The notes beneath the pieces were generated by a model. That model was not told the DNA's origin. It did no database searches and worked only from the letters and a program-made list of their open reading frames with translations. A DNA stretch of 10,359 nucleotides from JBEINZ01 sp040377825 (GTDB lineage: Bacteria; Pseudomonadota; Alphaproteobacteria; Rhizobiales; Ancalomicrobiaceae): assembly GCA_040377825.1 (NCBI GenBank), contig JBEINZ010000104.1:1-10359 (forward strand). The letters run 5' to 3'. The position numbers were made by a program, and so were the translations under genes. This document shows, piece after piece, positions 5,286 through 10,359 of this stretch (positions within the stretch are counted from its first letter, which is position 1; every line of letters begins with the position of its first letter).

Positions 5286-6770
5286 GTGCCCGTGACCGAG
5301 CTGACCCGCCTTTCGATCGCCGAAGCCTTGGACGGACTGAAGGCCAAATCCTTCTCCGCGACCGAGCTGACCTCGGCCTATCTCGCGGCCATGGAACAGG
5401 CGCGCGCGCTTAATGCCTATGTGCTGGAAACGCCGGAAAAGGCGCTCGCCATGGCTGCCGTCTCCGACGAGCGCATCGCGCGTGGCACGTTCGGGCCGCT
5501 CGAGGGCATCCCACTCGGCGTGAAGGACATGTTCTGCACGGCGGGGATCCGCACCACCGCGTCCTCACGCATTCTCGGCTCCTTCGTGCCGCCCTACGAA
5601 TCGACCGTCACCGCCAACTTATGGGCCGACGGCGCCGTCTTGCTCGGCAAACTCAACAATGACGAATTCGCCATGGGCTCGTCGAATGAGTCGAGCGCCT
5701 TCGGTTCAGTGGTGAACCCATGGCGGCGGTCCGGCGATACGACCCCGCTGGTGCCGGGCGGCTCCTCCGGCGGTTCGTCCTCGGCGGTCGCGGCGTTCCT
5801 CTGCGCCGGCGCGACCGGAACCGACACGGGCGGCTCGATCCGCCAGCCGGCCGCGTTCACGGGCATTGTCGGCATCAAGCCGACCTACGGCCGGTGCTCG
5901 CGCTGGGGCATCGTCGCCTTCGCCTCCTCTCTCGATCAGGCCGGGCCCTTCGCCCGCACCGTGAAGGACGCCGCGATCCTCTTGCGCTCGTTCGCCTCGA
6001 TCGATCCGAAGGACACGACCTCGGTCGATCGCCCGGTGCCCGACTATGCGGCCGCCGTCGGCAAGTCGATCAAGGGCATGACCATCGGCATACCTAGGGA
6101 ATATCGGATCGATGGCATGCCCGAGGAAATCGAGACGCTTTGGCAGCAGGGCATCGATTGGCTGCGCGCGGCTGGCGCGGAAATTCGCGAGATCTCGCTG
6201 CCGCATACGAAATACGCCCTACCGGCCTATTACATCGTGGCGCCGGCCGAAGCGTCCTCCAACCTCGCGCGCTATGACGGCATCCGCTACGGCCTGCGCG
6301 TGCCCGGCGATGATATCGTCGACACCTACGAACGCTCGCGCGCGGCCGGCTTCGGCGCGGAAGTGCGTCGGCGAATCATGATCGGCACATATGTGCTGTC
6401 CGCCGGCTATTACGACGCCTATTATGTCCGCGCTCAGAAGGTCCGCACACTCATCAAGCGCGACTTCGATCTCGCGTTTGATGCTGGCGTCGATGCGGTG
6501 TTGACGCCGGCGACCCCATCAGCGGCGTTCGGAATTGGCGAGAAATCCGGCGCCGATCCGGTCGAGATGTATCTGAACGACGTGTTCACGGTGACCGTGA
6601 ACATGGCCGGCCTGCCGGGCATCGCCGTACCCGCCGGCCTCGACGCGCGCGGCCTTCCGCTCGGGCTCCAACTGATCGGCCGGCCATTCGACGAGGAAAC
6701 ATTGTTTCAGGTCGGCCAGGTCATCGAGGACGCGGCCGGCCATTTCGCGCCGCGGGCGTGGTGGGGCTAG
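5286..6770 (+). CDS. gatA: Asp-tRNA(Asn)/Glu-tRNA(Gln) amidotransferase subunit A
   Basis: GatA is the glutaminase subunit. It is an amidase-signature enzyme that releases ammonia from Gln and channels it to GatB. The Ser-cisSer-Lys triad is present: Lys80 in GVKDMFCTAG, Ser160 in VPGGSSGGSS, and the nucleophile Ser184 in DTGGSIRQPAAF. The 24-residue spacing between the two Ser matches that in characterised GatA. Downstream IKPTYGRCSRWGIVAFASSLDQAGP (about 197-221) is the typical glutamidase block. The 494-residue length is normal. The start is GTG at 5286, with GGA about 5 nt upstream. A second in-frame GTG at 5292 is equally possible and would remove two residues. The partner gatB is not next: 3.4 kb and two exported-protein genes intervene. 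Confidence 0.97.
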   Translation: MPVTELTRLSIAEALDGLKAKSFSATELTSAYLAAMEQARALNAYVLETPEKALAMAAVSDERIARGTFGPLEGIPLGVKDMFCTAGIRTTASSRILGSFVPPYESTVTANLWADGAVLLGKLNNDEFAMGSSNESSAFGSVVNPWRRSGDTTPLVPGGSSGGSSSAVAAFLCAGATGTDTGGSIRQPAAFTGIVGIKPTYGRCSRWGIVAFASSLDQAGPFARTVKDAAILLRSFASIDPKDTTSVDRPVPDYAAAVGKSIKGMTIGIPREYRIDGMPEEIETLWQQGIDWLRAAGAEIREISLPHTKYALPAYYIVAPAEASSNLARYDGIRYGLRVPGDDIVDTYERSRAAGFGAEVRRRIMIGTYVLSAGYYDAYYVRAQKVRTLIKRDFDLAFDAGVDAVLTPATPSAAFGIGEKSGADPVEMYLNDVFTVTVNMAGLPGIAVPAGLDARGLPLGLQLIGRPFDEETLFQVGQVIEDAAGHFAPRAWWG

Positions 6771-6812
6771 GCAAGGCGGCGGCATTTGTCAGTCGCCGGC
6801 CATCACCTTGCC
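6770..6812 (+). terminator. Hairpin after gatA without a T-run
   Basis: GGCAAGG (6770-6776, beginning at the last base of the gatA stop) pairs perfectly with CCTTGCC (6806-6812). GC-rich inner segments extend the stem partly. No run of T follows, so it does not meet the usual intrinsic-terminator pattern. It may slow transcription, protect the mRNA 3' end, or be incidental. It is the only structured candidate that could separate gatCA from the following exported-protein genes. Confidence 0.25.
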
Positions 6813-6910
6813 GCTTCAAGAAATTCCTGGTTTCGCCGGGTCTTCCTTGATGCCCGCGAGCATGACCCGAAATCCCCTTGTCCCCTTGAGTCTTTGATTC
6901 CGTTGCGTCA

Positions 6911-6942
6911 TTGCGATAGCGCAAGGAGGCCTGACGGTGTAG
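6911..6942 (+). promoter_or_regulatory. Consensus Shine-Dalgarno followed by a GTG-TAG start-stop, with overlapping hairpin
   Basis: A full AAGGAGG (6923-6929) is followed 7 nt later by GTG at 6937 and immediately by TAG at 6940. The ideal ribosome site therefore serves a one-codon reading frame rather than the gene at 6971. Just before and overlapping it, TTGCG (6911-6915) pairs with CGCAA (6920-6924) around a 4-nt loop, and another TTGCG at 6903-6907 offers an alternative partner. The next gene's ATG at 6971 has only a poor site of its own. This could be a translational leader or a chance match. The remainder of the 200-nt gap (6771-6970) shows no recognisable gene. Confidence 0.3.
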
Positions 6943-6970
6943 CCTCTTTCCGTTCGCGAGCACGGTAATC

Positions 6971-9106
6971 ATGGGGCTGCACGGGCTACGATTGATCGAA
7001 TTCGGCGCGACGACCGCGGTTGCTCTCGCGGTCGCGGGCGGGATTTGCGTGTCGTCCGCGGCTGTTGCCGGTGATCGATCGATGGCGGGGCGCCCATCGA
7101 CGACGATCGCTCATCCTGAAGCTGACTGCGTTGGGCGCGGCGACGCCGTTTGGGTCAGCGCAGGCGGCCGGCCGGACTGTATCCGCTTTACCTTATCAAC
7201 GGTCGGAGGCGCGCGAAGCGATGCCATCGTTGAACTTTCAAGCGACGATAGCGCGGACGAGGCTGCCGCGGCCCGGATGTCTCCACTCGCTGGGGGCAAT
7301 CAGCCTGCGGTCTCCGACGCGCGCCGGGTGGCGGACGCGTTTTCGAACGCGCTCGATGGCCCGGCTTTTGTCGTCACACGTCCAGTTTCCGCTGTTCGTG
7401 CCACGGCGCAATCGTCGACGAAGCGGGATGTCGAATTGATTGCCGCGGCGCTCGACGCGATCAAGCAGCGTTTTGCCTTGGTCCGACTGCATGTCGTCGG
7501 CTCCGGCGTAGGCGGAACGCTTGCGGCGGCGATGGTGGAACGGCGCGACGATATCGGCTGTGCGGTGATCGGCGCGGCTTCGCTGGCCGAAAAGCAGCGG
7601 CTGCGCGCCCAGAGAGTTACTGTTGGGCCCGCCCAGTCCAAGCAGCTTTACGATCCGCTCGATCTCGTCCGCTCGATCATGCCGCGCCGGGATCTGCGAG
7701 TCTTTGTGGCCTATGACCCAGCCGACCGAGGACTGCCGCGCGACGCGGTTGAGCCGTACCTCAGAGCCGCGCGCGCGCAGGGCCTCCCTCTGCGCGCGGT
7801 GCGGATGGTCGCTGTCGGTCCCGGGCGGGACGATCTTGCAAAGCGGACGCACGCGGCGATCATGGCTTGCGCGCGCGGGGCGGGCGATAGCGATGTCGAA
7901 GCCGCCTTGAAGGATCGACCTTCGGATCCAGCTGTCGCGGGGAACACGGCCGCTCGGGTTGCGATTGTCACAAGCGTCGAGCGCTCGCATCCGCTCGCTG
8001 GACGACCGGCCTTTGACGCACTGACGATGGAGTCCGATCCGATTAAGACCGGATCGACGGAAACGCTCGGTGCCAGAACGAAACTCACCCGCAAGGAAAA
8101 AGTCGCGTTGAAAACCGCTCCGCCGCGCCCGCCGGTCGAAGCGGCCGACATGCGGCCGTTTTCAATCGACGACCTTCTTGATGGAAAGACCGCCGATCGC
8201 GGCGCATGCGACCGGCTTGCCACGGCGGTATGGGTCGAAGGCCGGAACGGTCCAGAATGCATCCGTTACTATTACTCTCAATCCGGCGGCCGACGCCCGA
8301 ACGCGCTGGTCTATTTCCCGGGCGACATGGTTCGCGGCGGCAGTGACACGACGCGCGCGGCGCCACGCGCGGGCTATGAATGGGAGGCCCCGGCAACGTT
8401 TCAGACGATCGCCAATGCGATGTCCGCCAGCGCGCGCGGGCCTTTCCTCATCCTCGCGCGGCCGGGCAGCATCGGCTCGTCGGGCAATGAACTGCGCGAT
8501 CGCCGTTCCTTGCGGGAGGTGGAAATCGTCTCGCTCGCGCGCGACGAGATCCGCCGGCGACATAATCTCGAAGGCTTTGATCTTGTCGGCCACTCCGGCG
8601 GCGGGCAATTGGTCGCCGCCATGATGACGGTTCGCAACGATATCGGTTGCGCGGTCATGGCCTCGCCGGCGGTGGCCGAAAAGTTGCGGCATCGGTTACT
8701 CGGGATCAAACTAAGCGCCGATCTCATCGACCGGATCTACGACCCCATCGATCATGTCGCCGAGATTGCGGACCGGCCGGAGCTGAGAATATTTGTTGTC
8801 AACGATGATGACGACCGCGTGGTGCCCGCCGCCTCCATTGAGCCCTATCTGAATGCGCTTGGCGAGCGCGGCCTTCGCTATGATCATCTCCTTGCCAAGG
8901 CGGACGATGAGGATCGCCACGACGTGGCGTTGCACGGTTTAAGGGCGGCTGTTGCCTGTGCGCTCGGTCAGCCGAACATGGTGGTAAAATCCGTGGTCGA
9001 CGCCACCGTGGTGACGCATCCAACGATGTCCGAGATCGGCGCCGCGCGGTCGATGCGCGATATGCCCCGGACATTCGCCGCAAAGCCGGCCACCGGCAAC
9101 CAATGA
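6971..9106 (+). CDS. Exported tandem alpha/beta-hydrolase-like protein, first domain catalytically degenerate
   Basis: The 711-residue protein begins with a Sec-type signal peptide (1-33, hydrophobic core 12-26, predicted cleavage after AAVA) and should be periplasmic or secreted. It holds two copies of one domain (about 53-303 and 398-666) joined by a charged, Pro/Thr/Lys-rich linker. Copy 2 has FPGD (449-452), ARPGSIGSSG (496-505), the nucleophile elbow GHSGGG (Ser542), Asp615 before RVVP, and His650. Copy 1 aligns throughout but has GSGVGG (Gly179 at the Ser position), Asp252 kept, Asp287 in place of His, and no FPGD or GSSG loop. Four cysteines recur in each copy (53/70/197/300 and 413/430/560/663). 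The ATG at 6971 is the first start after an in-frame stop at 6932. The stop overlaps the next gene's ATG. Hydrolase-like fold is well supported. Substrate and exact family are not known to me. Confidence 0.85.
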   Translation: MGLHGLRLIEFGATTAVALAVAGGICVSSAAVAGDRSMAGRPSTTIAHPEADCVGRGDAVWVSAGGRPDCIRFTLSTVGGARSDAIVELSSDDSADEAAAARMSPLAGGNQPAVSDARRVADAFSNALDGPAFVVTRPVSAVRATAQSSTKRDVELIAAALDAIKQRFALVRLHVVGSGVGGTLAAAMVERRDDIGCAVIGAASLAEKQRLRAQRVTVGPAQSKQLYDPLDLVRSIMPRRDLRVFVAYDPADRGLPRDAVEPYLRAARAQGLPLRAVRMVAVGPGRDDLAKRTHAAIMACARGAGDSDVEAALKDRPSDPAVAGNTAARVAIVTSVERSHPLAGRPAFDALTMESDPIKTGSTETLGARTKLTRKEKVALKTAPPRPPVEAADMRPFSIDDLLDGKTADRGACDRLATAVWVEGRNGPECIRYYYSQSGGRRPNALVYFPGDMVRGGSDTTRAAPRAGYEWEAPATFQTIANAMSASARGPFLILARPGSIGSSGNELRDRRSLREVEIVSLARDEIRRRHNLEGFDLVGHSGGGQLVAAMMTVRNDIGCAVMASPAVAEKLRHRLLGIKLSADLIDRIYDPIDHVAEIADRPELRIFVVNDDDDRVVPAASIEPYLNALGERGLRYDHLLAKADDEDRHDVALHGLRAAVACALGQPNMVVKSVVDATVVTHPTMSEIGAARSMRDMPRTFAAKPATGNQ

Positions 9107-10062
9107 ACGTTGTGGCGGCGAGGCTGATATCGGCTTACGCGGCGGTCCTGTCGATCATCGCATCATTGACAATATCCGCTGCCGTGGCGGTCGAAACCTT
9201 CTCCGCCAAGGACTTGATGAACGGCACGAAGTCCTCGCCGCAAGCTTGCGCGGCCCTCCCCAAATCCGTCTTTATCCGGTTCGAGGGCGAGGGCATCTGC
9301 ATTCGCTACTACATCTCCGGACTCGCGGCCGGACAGACCGCTGTCGTCTTCTTTCCCGGCGATTCCTTCGGCGCGGACGAACGCGGCAAGATCGGTCCCG
9401 ATCCGGGCTATCTGACGCAGGCACCGGAATATATCGATATCGGCGTGCGGGTTTGGTCGCAGAGATTGGCCGCGCCGGTGATCTTCTTCGGCCGCATGGG
9501 GCTTCACGGCTCGTCCGGTTGGCATGGCAACCGGCGGACACGGCTCGAAGTCGGCGTCACGCTCGCCGCACTCGACCAAATCAAGGCCCGTGAAGGCCTC
9601 GCGGGTTACCATCTCGTCGGGCAATCGGGCGGCGGCATCTTGGCCGAGGCAGCGCTCGCCAAGCGCGACGACATTGGCTGCGCCGCGATCGCCTCCACGC
9701 CGCTCGCCTTTGCCACCTTCGCCAAAATGTTCGGTATCCGGTTTCGCAAGGAGGGCAAGCTTGCCCACCATGAGGCCATGAACGACGTCGCCGCCGTGGC
9801 GGCATCGAAGGCCCGGATCCTGTTTCTAACCGATCCGAAGGACATGGCCGTTCCGCCCATCACTCAAACCGAATTCATCGACGCGGTGAAAGCCGCGGGG
9901 GGCACCTTTCTCCATATCCTCACCGGCGGTCGCGGCGCGGAACGCCATGCCCTGACCGAAAAGGCGATGTTCTCAACCGCGCTATGCATCGCCGGCGCCA
10001 AGGACGAGGACATCCTCGCGCGCTATGGCAACACCGGCCCGGACGATCTTCCTCCGCCGTGA
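9103..10062 (+). CDS. Exported alpha/beta-hydrolase-like protein, paralogue of the preceding gene's second domain
   Basis: The 319-residue protein has a clear Sec signal peptide (hydrophobic 8-29, predicted cleavage after SAAVA at residue 29), so it acts outside the cytoplasm. One domain follows: FSAKDLMNG (33-41, echoing FSIDDLLDG in the upstream protein), Cys49 and Cys66 before IRYY, FFPGD (83-87), a GRMGLHGSSGWHGNRR loop (130-145), the nucleophile elbow GQSGGG with Ser175, RDDIGC with Cys193, DPKDMAVP with Asp247, and ERHAL with His282. Ser-Asp (72) and Asp-His (35) spacings agree with the upstream protein's second domain (73 and 35). Its ATG overlaps the upstream stop as ATGA, which points to translational coupling, and no separate ribosome site is evident. 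Esterase, lipase or peptidase activity are all possible. The substrate is unknown. Confidence 0.85.
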   Translation: MNVVAARLISAYAAVLSIIASLTISAAVAVETFSAKDLMNGTKSSPQACAALPKSVFIRFEGEGICIRYYISGLAAGQTAVVFFPGDSFGADERGKIGPDPGYLTQAPEYIDIGVRVWSQRLAAPVIFFGRMGLHGSSGWHGNRRTRLEVGVTLAALDQIKAREGLAGYHLVGQSGGGILAEAALAKRDDIGCAAIASTPLAFATFAKMFGIRFRKEGKLAHHEAMNDVAAVAASKARILFLTDPKDMAVPPITQTEFIDAVKAAGGTFLHILTGGRGAERHALTEKAMFSTALCIAGAKDEDILARYGNTGPDDLPPP

Positions 10063-10075
10063 GGGTTAAGCGCAG

Positions 10076-10104
10076 TTGCCAAATCCGCCCGTCGTCGTGA
10101 TAGA
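10076..10104 (+). promoter_or_regulatory. Candidate sigma-70-type promoter for gatB
   Basis: In the 89-nt gap before gatB, TTGCCA (10076-10081) is followed after 17 nt by GATAGA (10099-10104), a moderate match to the housekeeping -35/-10 pair. A start near 10111 would give a leader of about 40 nt ending in the gatB ribosome site GAAGG. A separate promoter would make sense because gatB is cut off from gatCA by two unrelated genes. The match is imperfect and unconfirmed. Confidence 0.35.
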
Positions 10105-10151
10105 ACACGCCTCGATCTGTAAACGCATGCGACGTTTCGAAGGCACGCCCC

Positions 10152-10359
10152 ATGAACGCACCTCTCCGCTCCGCCAAGAAGTCCCAGCTCATGAAGGGCG
10201 CCACCGGCGATTGGGAGGTGGTGATCGGGCTTGAGGTGCATGCCCAAGTGAATTCGCAGGCCAAGCTGTTTTCCGGGGCGTCCACGACCTTTGGCAATGA
10301 TCCGAATTCCAACGTGAGCCTCGTCGATGCGGCGATGCCGGGCATGTTGCCGGTGATCA
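10152..10359 (+). CDS. gatB: Asp-tRNA(Asn)/Glu-tRNA(Gln) amidotransferase subunit B, N-terminal 69 residues (cut by the window edge)
   Basis: GatB is the tRNA-binding kinase and transamidase subunit that activates the misacylated Glu or Asp carboxylate with ATP and accepts ammonia from GatA. The fragment reads WEVVIGLEVHAQVNSQ, then KLFSGASTTFGNDPN and VDAAMPGMLPV, which is the invariant GatB N-terminal block with the metal/nucleotide-site residues GLEVH. The ATG at 10152 has GAAGG (10139-10143) 8 nt upstream. The family is roughly 480-500 residues, so about 85% of the gene lies beyond the right edge. Confidence 0.96.
   Translation, partial: MNAPLRSAKKSQLMKGATGDWEVVIGLEVHAQVNSQAKLFSGASTTFGNDPNSNVSLVDAAMPGMLPVI

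Noticed and set aside
6786..6968. Plus-strand 60-residue open frame between gatA and the tandem hydrolase gene
   Set aside because: It has no ribosome site at its start, no recognisable motif and biased Arg/Ser composition. It is better treated as untranslated gap.
7238..7990. Minus-strand 250-residue open frame opposite the first hydrolase domain
   Set aside because: I considered whether the degenerate domain might really be non-coding with a gene on the other strand. The plus frame has a signal peptide, motifs aligned to two paralogues and matching residue spacing, so the minus frame is a shadow.

Overview
The window is about 10.4 kb of GC-rich, densely coded DNA. It looks like a chromosomal segment of an alphaproteobacterium, most likely Hyphomicrobiales (Rhizobiales). 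The reasons are a plsY-dprA pair, a ruvX gene close to gatC-gatA, the high-GC third codon positions that produce long antisense shadow frames, and a palindromic intergenic repeat. The species cannot be named from the sequence. No tRNA, rRNA, insertion sequence, phage gene or CRISPR array was seen.

Left part (1-2802): a hutI (imidazolonepropionase) fragment reads leftward off the window edge. It has a strong -10 hexamer overlapped by an imperfect palindrome. Divergent from it are plsY (acyl-phosphate glycerol-3-phosphate acyltransferase) and dprA (DNA-processing protein), both on the + strand. Middle part (2786-4727): ruvX on the - strand converges on dprA and overlaps its end by 17 bp. An unrecognised 149-residue gene lies upstream of ruvX on the same strand. 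A divergent + strand gene encodes a UPF0173 metallo-beta-lactamase-fold hydrolase.

Right part (4728-10359): a 221-nt gap carrying a palindromic repeat is followed by gatC and gatA. Then come two genes for exported alpha/beta-hydrolase-like proteins of one family (711 and 319 residues, ATGA-coupled), and finally the start of gatB. GatCAB is the cytoplasmic amidotransferase that completes Gln-tRNA and/or Asn-tRNA synthesis. The two exported proteins have no evident connection to it and split the gatCA-gatB set.

The most interesting element is that inserted pair. The 711-residue protein is a fusion of two copies of one hydrolase domain. Its second copy and the 319-residue protein keep a complete Ser-Asp-His set with near-identical spacing (72-73 and 35 residues). 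Its first copy has Gly at the Ser position and Asp at the His position, and has lost two glycine-rich loops, yet keeps the fold-level motifs and four cysteines shared by all three copies. This resembles a secreted pseudoenzyme-enzyme fusion encoded next to its active paralogue.
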